Below the pieces are notes generated by a model, which did no database searches, was not told where the DNA came from, and was given only the letters and a program-made list of their open reading frames with translations. Source: Alphaproteobacteria bacterium UBA1301 (lineage in GTDB: Bacteria > Pseudomonadota > Alphaproteobacteria > Micropepsales > Micropepsaceae). From it: a stretch of DNA of 64,000 bases. Where the stretch lies: contig DBUB01000018.1 of NCBI GenBank assembly GCA_002307725.1, positions 1 through 64,000 on the forward strand, written 5' to 3'. A program made the position numbers and the translations under genes. How positions within the stretch are numbered: the stretch's first letter is position 1; the number at the start of each line of letters is the position of its first letter. This document shows positions 28,498 through 36,509 of this stretch, in pieces.

Positions 28498-30085
28498 TAT
28501 GGTTCTCTTTGGCGAGGGTTATCGGATTGATCGGAACCCCGAGCAAGGGAGCAATGCGCGCAATCACGTGTCCGACGAGCGGCGCCGCGGTGTACCCAGC
28601 GAGGGCAAACCCGCCAGTGGCCTTGGTTCCATGCGGCTCATCCAGCACAACGAATACGAGATAGCGCGGGTCTGCTATCGGGAATGTGGCGCAGAACGAT
28701 GTCACCAGTTTGTGCGCCTGGTAACCATGACGGCCGGGTTTTTCTGCCGATCCCGTCTTGCCGCCGACGTCGTAGCCGGGAACATCGGCCTTCCTGCCGG
28801 TGCCGTCGGTGACGATATAGCGGAGCAAATCGCGCATCGTGGCGCTGGTTTCCGGCGACACCACCTGTTCACCGCGGCTGTCCACCGGATTCTTGAGGAG
28901 GGTCGGCGCGATTCGCCGCCCGCCGTTGACGATGGACGCAACCGCCGTGGCAAAAGACAGCGGGCTCACCGAAATGCCATGACCGAAGCCGATGGTGGCG
29001 GTTTCGACGATACCCCAATTGGAAGGATAAAGCGGGCGGGCCCGTTCCGGCAGTTCGCTCTTCAACGGCCGCAGCAAACCAAGATTGGTGAGGAATTCGC
29101 GCTGACGCGCAGCGCCGGACCGGAGCGCAATCTGGGCGGTGCCAATGTTGGAAGACTGGGCCAGCACGTCGCGCGCCGACAGGTAGGCTGGCATGTGCTC
29201 GGCTTCATGGATGGTGTACTTGCCGATCTTGAAGCCGTTGCCGATCGGCAAAGATTCGTCGAGCCGTATCTTGTGGTCTTGGATGGCGAGCGAAAACGCC
29301 AGGATCTTGAACACCGACCCGAGCTCGTAGACATCCTGCACCATGATGTTGCGGCCGGAATCGCCTTCCTGAAAATTGCGCGCATTGGGATCGAAATCCG
29401 GCAGCGACACCAGCGCCAGTATCTCACCGGTCTTGACGTCCATCACCAGACCGCCAGCAGCGTGGGCGTGGAACTCGGCCATGCTGAGCGCGGTTTCGTG
29501 CGCCAGGATGAACTGCACCCGCGTGTCGATCGACGTGGCAATCGGACCCTGGCCGCTACGAACCTGCTTTTCGAGACCAAGCTCCAGGCCCGACACACCC
29601 TTGCCGTCGAGATCGGTGACGCCGACAACCTGTGCGGTGGTGCGCCCGAAGGGATAATCGCGCTTGGAATTGGGCAAGTATTCGAGACCGGGCAGCTTCA
29701 GCGCATCGACCTTGACGCGCACTTCCGGCACCACGCGGCGGGCGATCAGCGCTGAGGAATATTTGTCGTTGAGCACCGCTTGAACGCGCGTCAGATCGGC
29801 GCCGGTAGCAGCGGCCAGTGCGGCGGCGGCGGCGCGCTTGTCTTTCAGAAGTCGCGGGCGGGCGTAGAGATCGTCGGCCGGCTGGTCACGGGCGATCAGG
29901 TCGCCGTTGCGATCGACGAGATCGGCGCGGGCGGCAAAGACGGTTTCGGCCTTGCGGGGGACGGCCAGTTTTTCGTTGAAGGCCGTGACGTCGACGAGGC
30001 GAGCGCCCACACCCAGGAAAGCGACGAAAGCAAACGCCGCTCCGAAGAGGATCCTCCTCTGATAGACGGTGAGCTCTGCCGCCAT
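28484..30085 (-). CDS. ftsI: Septal transpeptidase FtsI (PBP3)
   Basis: A class B penicillin-binding protein cross-linking septal peptidoglycan. The 533 residues have a short cytoplasmic tail, one transmembrane segment (about 11-30), a pedestal domain, and the transpeptidase motifs SVFK (active Ser), SSN and KTG (in GGKTGSAEKPG), in that order. The start 30085 is chosen seven bases after the ftsL stop and just before the membrane segment. The upstream open frame lies inside ftsL. Confidence 0.95.
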   Translation of the reverse strand: MAAELTVYQRRILFGAAFAFVAFLGVGARLVDVTAFNEKLAVPRKAETVFAARADLVDRNGDLIARDQPADDLYARPRLLKDKRAAAAALAAATGADLTRVQAVLNDKYSSALIARRVVPEVRVKVDALKLPGLEYLPNSKRDYPFGRTTAQVVGVTDLDGKGVSGLELGLEKQVRSGQGPIATSIDTRVQFILAHETALSMAEFHAHAAGGLVMDVKTGEILALVSLPDFDPNARNFQEGDSGRNIMVQDVYELGSVFKILAFSLAIQDHKIRLDESLPIGNGFKIGKYTIHEAEHMPAYLSARDVLAQSSNIGTAQIALRSGAARQREFLTNLGLLRPLKSELPERARPLYPSNWGIVETATIGFGHGISVSPLSFATAVASIVNGGRRIAPTLLKNPVDSRGEQVVSPETSATMRDLLRYIVTDGTGRKADVPGYDVGGKTGSAEKPGRHGYQAHKLVTSFCATFPIADPRYLVFVVLDEPHGTKATGGFALAGYTAAPLVGHVIARIAPLLGVPINPITLAKENHNGSG

Positions 30086-30092
30086 AGGCCCA

Positions 30093-30464
30093 TCACATTC
30101 CGCTGCGCATTGCGGCCTTGACGACCGGTGTCGGCGTGGCCTCAACCTCCGCATTGGCGGAGTGGACGTCTTCGTTGTTCAACATATCGCCGCGGCGCGG
30201 CAGGTCGTGCACCGATGCGAGCTGCACCGACGGTGCGTTCTGCATGCCGAGCTGGGCTTCGGCGAGCTTCTGGATCACCTCGGGATTGGCGACCTTCTGC
30301 CACTGCAATTCGAGCACACTGATGTCTCTCGTTTCCGCCTTGATCTCTTTTTCGGTGCGGGTCAGCTCCTGACGTGCAATGCGGGTCTGCTCCGACACGT
30401 GATAATTGGCGATGCAGGTGAATCCCATCAGACCGATGCAGAACGTACTCACGACACGGATCAT
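30093..30464 (-). CDS. ftsL: Cell division protein FtsL
   Basis: A 123-residue bitopic protein: a very short N terminus, one membrane segment (about 3-20), then a charged coiled-coil (ARQELTRTEKEIKAETRDI) and a proline-containing tail. FtsL bridges FtsQ-FtsB and the FtsW-FtsI enzyme. Sequence is poorly conserved, and identity rests mostly on size, topology and the place between rsmH and ftsI. Confidence 0.88.
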   Translation of the reverse strand: MIRVVSTFCIGLMGFTCIANYHVSEQTRIARQELTRTEKEIKAETRDISVLELQWQKVANPEVIQKLAEAQLGMQNAPSVQLASVHDLPRRGDMLNNEDVHSANAEVEATPTPVVKAAMRSGM

Positions 30465-30473
30465 GGCGATCTC

Positions 30474-31394
30474 CTAAGCGGCCAGACGTTCGGCCGCACG
30501 CAACTTTGCGGAACGGGCACGGGGATTGGCATGAATTTCTGCCTCGCCGGGGGTGAGCGGCTTGGGACTGACGAGGCGGTATTGCGGTTTGACGGCAGGC
30601 GCCATTGCGGGCGCGTGGCGCGACGGCTGCATCGCAGGCTTGCCGCGTTCGACAAGGAAGCGTTTGACGATACGGTCTTCGAGGCTGTGAAACGCCACCA
30701 CGGCGAGGCGGCCTTCGGGCGCCAGAATTGCCGTCGCCGCGTCGAGGGCGCGGGCAAGCTCGCCGAGTTCGTCGTTCACATGAATGCGCAAGGCCTGGAA
30801 GGTACGCGTTGCCGGATGGATCGGCAGGCGCAGCGCGGCGGGGCCGAGCACGCCAGCAACCAACTCCGCCAATTCCAGGGTGCGCGACAGCGGGCGCGCC
30901 TTGACGATAGCCTGCGCGATGCGGCGGGCTTGGCGCTCTTCGCCGTAACGCACCAGCACATCAGCGATCTCGCGCTCGTCGGCGGTATTGAGAAATTCGG
31001 CCGCGCTCATCCCTTCGGCCGCCATGCGCATATCCAGCGGACCGTCGGCACGGAACGAGAAGCCGCGCGCCGGTTCGTCGAACTGGAATGAGGACACGCC
31101 GAGATCGAGCACCACACCATTGGTGGACGTTTCGCCGCTCGCTGCCAGCAAACGGTCCATGTCGGAGAAGGCGCCGTGCATCAGGGTGAGACGGCCGGGA
31201 TATGCGGCGACCAGCGCTTGACCGCGGGCAATCGCTTCAGGATCGCGGTCGATGCCGAGCACACGGCAATCGCAAGCTTCCAGGATGGCGCGCGCGTAAC
31301 CACCACCGCCGAACGTGCCGTCGACATAATGACCGCCGTCGCGCAGGTTCAGCGCGGTAAGAACTTCGGCCAGCATGACCGGAACGTGGCTCAT
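30474..31394 (-). CDS. rsmH: 16S rRNA (cytosine-1402-N4)-methyltransferase
   Basis: It methylates C1402 in the ribosomal P site. The 306 residues begin SHVPVMLAEV and carry the SAM loop YVDGTFGGGGYA at 23-34 and FSFRADGPLDMRM. Formerly mraW. It overlaps mraZ by four bases and precedes ftsL by nine. Confidence 0.96.
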   Translation of the reverse strand: MSHVPVMLAEVLTALNLRDGGHYVDGTFGGGGYARAILEACDCRVLGIDRDPEAIARGQALVAAYPGRLTLMHGAFSDMDRLLAASGETSTNGVVLDLGVSSFQFDEPARGFSFRADGPLDMRMAAEGMSAAEFLNTADEREIADVLVRYGEERQARRIAQAIVKARPLSRTLELAELVAGVLGPAALRLPIHPATRTFQALRIHVNDELGELARALDAATAILAPEGRLAVVAFHSLEDRIVKRFLVERGKPAMQPSRHAPAMAPAVKPQYRLVSPKPLTPGEAEIHANPRARSAKLRAAERLAA

Positions 31395-31921
31395 GGCGTG
31401 CCCTCAGCCGAAGGCTCGGCCGGAACCACAACGGCCGCCGCTTGCATCGCCGCCCGGGCGGCATTTTCCTGGGCGATGTGCGCGGCGCGCTCGGCCTTGG
31501 CATTGGCTAGGCGCTGCGCCTTCACCGGCGCATAGGTTTCCGGATTCCAGATTTCGAACTTGGCCCCGACGCCGACGAACACAACGCGGTCTTTGAGGCC
31601 GGCGGCTTCGATCAATTCGTCGGGCAGGCGAACGCGGCCATTTTCATCGATCGGCAGCGACGACGCGCCCGACACCAGCGGGGCGGCGAGATCGTTGTAG
31701 GCGCCGGAAAACAGGGGATCGAGCCCCTCCAGCCGCTTCAACTCGGACGTCATCATCTCCTCGCCGAAGCCGGTGAGGGAGGTCTCGTCGAGCGACGGAC
31801 TGACATACACGCCATTGGTGTTTTGGGTGGCCAGAACCTGCCGCCAAGCCGCGGGAATGCAGACCCGGCCCTTGCTGTCGAGTGTACCAGCATATGTCGC
31901 TATGAAACGCCGGTCCGACAC
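31391..31921 (-). CDS. mraZ: Transcriptional regulator MraZ
   Basis: A DNA-binding regulator of the dcw operon. The 176 residues contain two SpoVT/AbrB-type half-domains marked by DSKGRVCIPAAWR (15-27) and DENGRVRLPDELI (about 92-104), followed by an alanine-rich tail longer than in E. coli MraZ (152 residues). First gene of the division cluster, with direct repeats of TGGG in its own promoter region, so it probably controls itself. Confidence 0.95.
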   Translation of the reverse strand: MSDRRFIATYAGTLDSKGRVCIPAAWRQVLATQNTNGVYVSPSLDETSLTGFGEEMMTSELKRLEGLDPLFSGAYNDLAAPLVSGASSLPIDENGRVRLPDELIEAAGLKDRVVFVGVGAKFEIWNPETYAPVKAQRLANAKAERAAHIAQENAARAAMQAAAVVVPAEPSAEGTP

Positions 31922-31994
31922 GAGCTCCGCCCCGTAAATCCCTAGGGAGCTTGGCCTATTGCCGAAAATACGGGCACCCTACCCGCGCCATCCC

Positions 31995-32028
31995 TGGGAC
32001 AGCATGGGATACCATGGGCGGAAACGGG
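31995..32028 (+). promoter_or_regulatory. MraZ-type operator: four GGG repeats at exact 10-base spacing
   Basis: TGGG occurs at 31995, 32005 and 32015, with CGGG at 32025, on the + strand. E. coli MraZ is known to bind three TGGG-type repeats at the same spacing upstream of mraZ. Here the array overlaps the candidate -10 element, which fits autorepression. The reading strand relative to mraZ should be checked against the E. coli site. Confidence 0.7.
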
Positions 32029-32035
32029 AAGTCAA
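32006..32035 (-). promoter_or_regulatory. Candidate mraZ promoter
   Basis: On the minus strand TTGACT (32035-32030) is followed after 18 bases by TATCCC (32011-32006), about 85 bases before the mraZ ATG. The -35 box is good and the -10 box weak. The TGGG repeats lie over it. Confidence 0.45.
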
Positions 32036-32256
32036 TGAAAAAGCCTAGGAAATAGAGGGACTTGGAATCAACTGGTAGACATTACGAGTCTAGCACTTGC
32101 GAATCATAGAACAAACCATAGACGGAGTAACGGGTTGAAAAGAGAGGTAAACAGACTCTTAACAAACATCGCATGGGACTATGGTCACATCCGGTTAACA
32201 AACCCTTAACAGCAGCCCGTGAAACAATTTTCGCCGTGTCCTTCGAAAGGTCCGCT

Positions 32257-32721
32257 ATGCCTGCTTCAATCCTGATGAACCCAGTCGGATATGTTCGCTC
32301 CGCCCGTGCCAAGGCCGAGGACGACGGCTGGGACGCTTATCCCGCCCGCATCGAACTCGACCCGGCCCGGTTCGGCCCCGAAGCCCTGGCGGGCCTTGAC
32401 GATTTCTCCCATGTGGAGGTGCTGTTCCACTTCCACGCGGCGCCAGGGGTGGGCGAAACCGGCGCCCGCGTGCCGCGGAACAATCCCGCTTGGCCCAAGA
32501 TCGGTATCTTCGCCCAGCGCGCCAAGGATCGCCCCAACCACATCGGTGCCACGCTCTGCCGGGTTTTGTCGGTACACGGAACAACATTGGAGGTCGCCGG
32601 CCTCGACGCCATCGACGGCACTCCGGTGCTCGACATCAAGCCGGTTTTGAAAGCCTTCCTGCCCCGCGGCGATGTTGTCGAACCGGGCTGGGCGGGGGAA
32701 TTGATGCGGCACTATTGGTAA
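32257..32721 (+). CDS. trmO: tRNA t6A37 methyltransferase TrmO (TsaA family)
   Basis: A SAM-dependent enzyme with a single beta-barrel domain that methylates N6-threonylcarbamoyladenosine at tRNA position 37. The 154 residues contain DFSHVEVLFHFH, PKIGIFAQRAKDRPNHIG and LDIKPVLKAF, all family features. RPNHIG replaces the more usual RPNPIG. The start is preceded by GAAAGG. A longer frame from 32173 has no support. Confidence 0.85.
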   Translation: MPASILMNPVGYVRSARAKAEDDGWDAYPARIELDPARFGPEALAGLDDFSHVEVLFHFHAAPGVGETGARVPRNNPAWPKIGIFAQRAKDRPNHIGATLCRVLSVHGTTLEVAGLDAIDGTPVLDIKPVLKAFLPRGDVVEPGWAGELMRHYW

Positions 32722-33498
32722 TCCTCTAGGTCGCCGTGTTGGTGTTTCCCAGGCACGCAGTCTTGCGGCAGCGCGAAACGCTCCGCAGCGCTGGACGCGG
32801 AGGATCGGCTCGGCCCCTGAGGGGCGGTGCGGGGCGCCGGTGGCGGCGTGCAGCACAGTTGGTCTCGCTTGCAGGCATGGTGACCGGCAAGCCTTTCGCG
32901 TGATCCGCCATCCGGCGTCCCGCACCCGGCGTTCTGTGATGTGGCTCCGGCCGCGCTACACACCAATCTTCTTTCCGGTCTCGCCGAACAAGCGCGCATC
33001 CGCGTGCTGAAGTTTGCGCCAGCCGGAAGGCTGGTTAGCGACGTCTCGCGCGTCCCCGCTCTCTGGACCGTCTCCATTCGTGAGCGGACGGGGCAGCCAG
33101 GCACACCCCCGACTTGGCTTGGCTCGTTAGTCCTTGCCGCGCCGGGCGCCGATTGCAACTCCCGAAACGGACGACCGGTTTGTCCCCTCATCGAGCTGCA
33201 ACGGGAGAATTATACGGCCACTTTCGGTGAGGGGGATTGATTTATTTTCGCTCTGATTTCATTGCGGAAATCGGCGCAAAGTGTGGGATATATTTTGTCC
33301 GTAGACGGATTATGTGCCCCACAGCGGACGTCCCGTGCGCGCCAACGGCGAAGGCCCGGCCCCAGAGTCGCCTTTGCAAGAAGGTCGCAGCTGCCACATC
33401 CGGACCTTCAGCCCTCTTGAGGGAATACTCCTGTCACCGTATTCTCGTTATTGGTGAGGAGCGAAAACTCCAGCCGACCGACCTTGTTACTTCGCGAG
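32722..33498. other. Gene-free stretch with strong hairpins
   Basis: No convincing protein gene on either strand; the open frames are Arg/Pro/Ser-rich and look like shadows of GC-rich DNA. Clear local structures include CCAGCCGGAAGGCTGG near 33022-33037 (a GNRA-type GGAA tetraloop hairpin) and GCCCCTGAGGGGC near 32813-32825. This could be an RNA gene or decayed DNA. I could not match it to tmRNA, SRP RNA or 6S RNA. Confidence 0.4.
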
Positions 33499-34749
33499 TT
33501 ATTCGTTTCTTTCGATGGTATCAGGCAATTGCCGCATACCGATCCAGGCTTCGATATCGGCGGCGCAGCGGGCCAATGATACGGCCTCCTGTCCGAGCCA
33601 AAATTGAAACCCTGGCAGACCGGTTCCTTCGGGGTAGGTGGTAATTGTGCGTTCCATCAGGACACGTTCCACATATTGGGCGGCGTTGCCAGCCATCGCA
33701 TCCCGGCGCTCCCTGCCTTTGAGGCTACGCACGATGGCATTCAACTGGCGGGCATTGAGTTTGAATTTCCGAGAGTTCGCCAACGCCGTGAAATGGGCGA
33801 CGACAGCCGCCTGCCAGATGATCGAACAGGCCCGTATGGAAAGTCCGCCATCTTCCAGCATCTTGCTCCGCTGCCGATCGGCGATCCCCTGGGCCCAGAT
33901 CAGCAGCACCATCACACAGCCTATAGAAGCCACAACGAGTAGTTCCTTCGTCGTCTGCAAGCCGAAGATGACGGTGGGGTGATAGAGTCTGACGAGGTGC
34001 TCACTCCAGTGGCACTGCAACTCGCCACCCATGCGCGAAATAAACAACAAGCTGACCAGAACCAATGCCGCGGCCCCAAAAGCTGTGCAGTGCAGCATGA
34101 AGAGCATCTTCCGGAGATAAGTACCAGCGTGCCATTTGGCTCGCGCCCCCGGACCGAAGAGCGTACGCTGCACGAACCATTGCGTTTGATAACGTCTCGG
34201 CCGAAACTGCGATCGTAGGCGTTCGGGAATAAACATCCTACCCTTGGTGTAAATCGTTTCGAAAAGCGTGGCGTGAACGACGCGCCAAGCCTGCATGGCT
34301 TCTTCCCAGCCGAGTTGGCGATATTCCGGCTTCCAGCGACCACGGAATTCGGGCGGGACGTTGCGTGTGCGCGTGAGATAGAGTTCGTACCCGAAATGCC
34401 GGTTGGAGGCGCTGAACTTGTAGATGCCTAATTGGCAAACCGAAAAGATGATCGGAAGAATGCCGACGGCACCCAAAGCAACAATGGGTTCCTGGACCAT
34501 GAAATGCAAAATACCGGCGATGGCTATACTGCACAGACTGATCGCTTGAAACGAATGGCGCGTAAAGCACCCTTTCAATTCGTTACCTTCGGTACGAAGT
34601 TGGTTGATCAGTGAGGATTCCCGTTTTCGATCAAACGCGGCGGCATCGCCCTCCGTTTTGTCATTCATATCAATATCGGAATCCGATACTTCCAATTCTA
34701 ATTCAGCTGAAAGCTCAACAGCTTCGCGACGAGCAAGGCTCTCCCGCAT
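33499..34749 (-). CDS. Hypothetical multi-span membrane protein
   Basis: A 416-residue protein of unknown function. Residues 1-60 are acidic and soluble. Two adjacent hydrophobic segments lie at about 69-110, then a soluble block with many Tyr, Arg and Trp residues, two more hydrophobic segments (about 215-235 and 262-285), and a soluble C-terminal domain. GC content is lower than in the dcw genes. It starts about 110 bases beyond the 3' end of rnpB on the same strand. I recognise no family. It looks like an accessory gene inserted next to rnpB. Confidence 0.65.
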   Translation of the reverse strand: MRESLARREAVELSAELELEVSDSDIDMNDKTEGDAAAFDRKRESSLINQLRTEGNELKGCFTRHSFQAISLCSIAIAGILHFMVQEPIVALGAVGILPIIFSVCQLGIYKFSASNRHFGYELYLTRTRNVPPEFRGRWKPEYRQLGWEEAMQAWRVVHATLFETIYTKGRMFIPERLRSQFRPRRYQTQWFVQRTLFGPGARAKWHAGTYLRKMLFMLHCTAFGAAALVLVSLLFISRMGGELQCHWSEHLVRLYHPTVIFGLQTTKELLVVASIGCVMVLLIWAQGIADRQRSKMLEDGGLSIRACSIIWQAAVVAHFTALANSRKFKLNARQLNAIVRSLKGRERRDAMAGNAAQYVERVLMERTITTYPEGTGLPGFQFWLGQEAVSLARCAADIEAWIGMRQLPDTIERNE

Positions 34750-34858
34750 GTCCCCCCCATTTTCCGGTCGTTTGCCGGATTTTTGCGCGACTGAAGCGCC
34801 GCCCCCTGGCGAGAACTATGACACAAACAATATACAACCAGAAGGGGACGATTTGCGT

Positions 34859-35268
34859 CAGACGGCCTATAAGCCGGGTTTTGTCCATCCACCGCTGCCG
34901 AGGCTTTGGTGGACTGTATGGCCATTCCTCTGGGACGACAGTTGCCTGCCGCCTCTCGCGACCTACCCGGACGGCTACCCGGAAACGGGTTACGTGCCAT
35001 CCCTATTTGGTCTTGCTCCCGGTGGGGCTTGCCGTGCCGTTCCTGTTGCCAGGACCGCGGTGCGCTCTTACCGCACCATTTCAACCTCACCTCCGCGCCC
35101 CCGAAAGAGCGGCGGATCGGCGGTATGTTTTCTGTGGCGCTATCCCTAGGGTTGCCCCCGGCGGATGTTATCCGTCACCGTGTTTCCGTGGAGCCCGGAC
35201 TTTCCTCCCAGCCCCGCACTTTGCGTTTGCACGCAGCCACGAAGCCAAGCGGCCATCCAGCCATCTGA
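34859..35268 (-). ncRNA. rnpB: RNase P RNA (M1 RNA), class A
   Basis: The catalytic RNA that trims the 5' leader from tRNA precursors. Read on the minus strand, the 5' region has GGAGGAAAGTCCGGGCTCC, the strongly conserved core, and the 3' end reads ACCCGGCTTATAGGCCGTCT, the usual terminal pairing segment. Length of about 410 bases fits alphaproteobacterial RNase P RNA. Ends are estimated from the pairing of the terminal helix and may be off by a few bases. Confidence 0.93.
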
Positions 35269-35278
35269 CGCGAGGGTG

Positions 35279-35284
35279 ACTATA
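35279..35284 (-). promoter_or_regulatory. Candidate -10 box of rnpB
   Basis: TATAGT on the minus strand lies about 10 bases before the expected 5' end of RNase P RNA. The -35 region is not clear. Confidence 0.5.
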
Positions 35285-35352
35285 AAGTGATGCAGCGCCA
35301 GAGACCAGCCGGTCGGGCCAAATGAAGTGGGCCGAATGATTGGGCCAAACGA

Positions 35353-35886
35353 TCAGTAATGCGCGATTCTCGCGAACTGGGGCAGCCACACCGCCAGCTT
35401 CTTGGACACCGCCACCCGGCTGTGCTCGTCGAGATAGCCGCGCTCCAGCCCATCCATGTCGATTTCGTTGCTGCCGATCGGCAACACGATCTTGGTCGAC
35501 ACGTATTTGCGCGCGAAATCGAGCTCGGCAATGGGTTTGCCCGCTTCCTGCCGGATCTCGACCTGGACGTGCCAGGGAAGGATCGCCGTTGGCGAACTGG
35601 TGTTCTCGTCGATGCCGCTAATCAGCGGGCAGAACAACAGCGTCTGGGTTTGCGCCAGCATTTCGTCGGAGGAAATGATCACGCCGTATTGAATCTTGTC
35701 GGGCAGCCCCATGCCTTCGAGCACCGGCTCGCCGAGTTTGACCACTTTCCACGTCGTGCGCATGTCGCGCTTGGGCGCACTCAATTTTCGCGCGCCAGCG
35801 CCAGGCCAGAAAAAAAACATGTAGCCCCCACCCAAAACCAGAACCGTCGCCAGCGCGAGACCGACAAAAACTATCCAGTATGGCAT
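35353..35886 (-). CDS. Membrane-anchored protein with PemK/MazF-like stretch
   Basis: A 177-residue protein. Residues 4-27 form a transmembrane anchor. The soluble part contains YGVIISSDEMLAQTQT, then LLFCPLIS, then VLPIGSNEI, which resembles the beta-barrel order of PemK/MazF proteins (a 'VIISSD' strand, an 'xCPxS' strand and a late 'PIG' strand). MazF toxins are normally soluble and about 110 residues, so a membrane tether would be unusual. A Pro/Thr-rich protein gene lies 21 bases upstream on the same strand. Toxin function is inference only; the resemblance could be to the fold rather than the activity. Confidence 0.6.
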   Translation of the reverse strand: MPYWIVFVGLALATVLVLGGGYMFFFWPGAGARKLSAPKRDMRTTWKVVKLGEPVLEGMGLPDKIQYGVIISSDEMLAQTQTLLFCPLISGIDENTSSPTAILPWHVQVEIRQEAGKPIAELDFARKYVSTKIVLPIGSNEIDMDGLERGYLDEHSRVAVSKKLAVWLPQFARIAHY

Positions 35887-35907
35887 TGCCCCCGCCCCCG
35901 TTCGTCC

Positions 35908-36189
35908 TCAGAGCCTCTGGAAAACACTCGACGACTTTTTCTCTTTCTTATCTTCTTTCTTCGGTGACAGCGTGATCACAACCACCGAAGGTTGCGTCGG
36001 CTGCGGCGCCTGCGGCGTTCCCGGCAAGACGAAAATCGGTGTATTCGGATTAGACGTCACCACATAGCCGTTGCTGGACGGTGCCGTTGGATTGTTCGCC
36101 GGAGCAGTCCCCACAGCTGTTCCACTCGCGCCGACGGGAATGATCTGCACGTCGAAACCGGGAACGAGCTCTTTGTCCTTATTGGGCAT
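35908..36189 (-). CDS. Small Pro/Thr-rich hypothetical protein
   Basis: A 93-residue protein with low-complexity Pro, Thr, Asn and Ser content in the middle and a lysine-rich tail (SPKKEDKKEKKSSS). No signal peptide or membrane segment. The strong site GGAGGGCG precedes the ATG, and TAAAAT on the minus strand near 36219-36224 may be its -10 box. It is the first gene of a pair with the membrane-anchored PemK/MazF-like protein. Confidence 0.6.
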   Translation of the reverse strand: MPNKDKELVPGFDVQIIPVGASGTAVGTAPANNPTAPSSNGYVVTSNPNTPIFVLPGTPQAPQPTQPSVVVITLSPKKEDKKEKKSSSVFQRL

Positions 36190-36462
36190 AGGCGCCCTCC
36201 GTACGATCTACGGCGAGAATTTTAACACATTATTTACGATGGGAAGAAGCCTTATCCTGCAAAATTGCGCCGCGTTGCCCTGGTACAGCGACTGCGACTT
36301 GGACGCTGTCGTTAACCGTCTTCGGCTGCGACCGCGCGGTACCACCAGCACGCCTGCCGCGCCTTTCGCCATCCGCGCAATGATCTTGCGGCAAGCTCGG
36401 AGAGGAGGCCCCGCGGCTAACCGCCTGGCATCCCAGCTCCGATCAGGCTCGTTTTCTGTTTT

Positions 36463-36509
36463 GTCGCGCGATTTGCCGGAAAACCGCTTCACACTTTTCC
36501 GATCGCGCT
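36463..36509. repeat. REP-like palindromic element at racemase 3' end
   Basis: Contains GCGCGATTTGCCGGAAAA and TTTTCCGATCGCGC, imperfect inverted arms around a short loop. Two more copies lie at 56275-56328 and 56334-56387. It runs into the stop codon of the racemase gene. The remainder of 36190-36462 holds the promoter of the small Pro/Thr-rich gene and nothing else I can identify. Confidence 0.8.

Larger units (their letters stand above)
31922..32256. other. Divergent intergenic region between mraZ and trmO
   Basis: AT-richer than its surroundings. It holds the mraZ promoter with TGGG repeats at 31995-32028. Between about 32050 and 32250 several short AT-rich blocks (such as TTAACAAAC, seen twice near 32158 and 32196) could serve the trmO promoter. 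No protein or RNA gene was seen. Confidence 0.5.

Noticed and set aside
32712..33191. 159-codon minus-strand frame and a 99-codon + frame in the gene-free stretch beside trmO
   Set aside because: Composition typical of random GC-rich translation; overlaps hairpins and the trmO end.
36208..36492. 94-codon minus-strand frame between the Pro/Thr-rich gene and the racemase
   Set aside because: Starts inside the REP-like repeat and overlaps the promoter of the next gene; no coding character.
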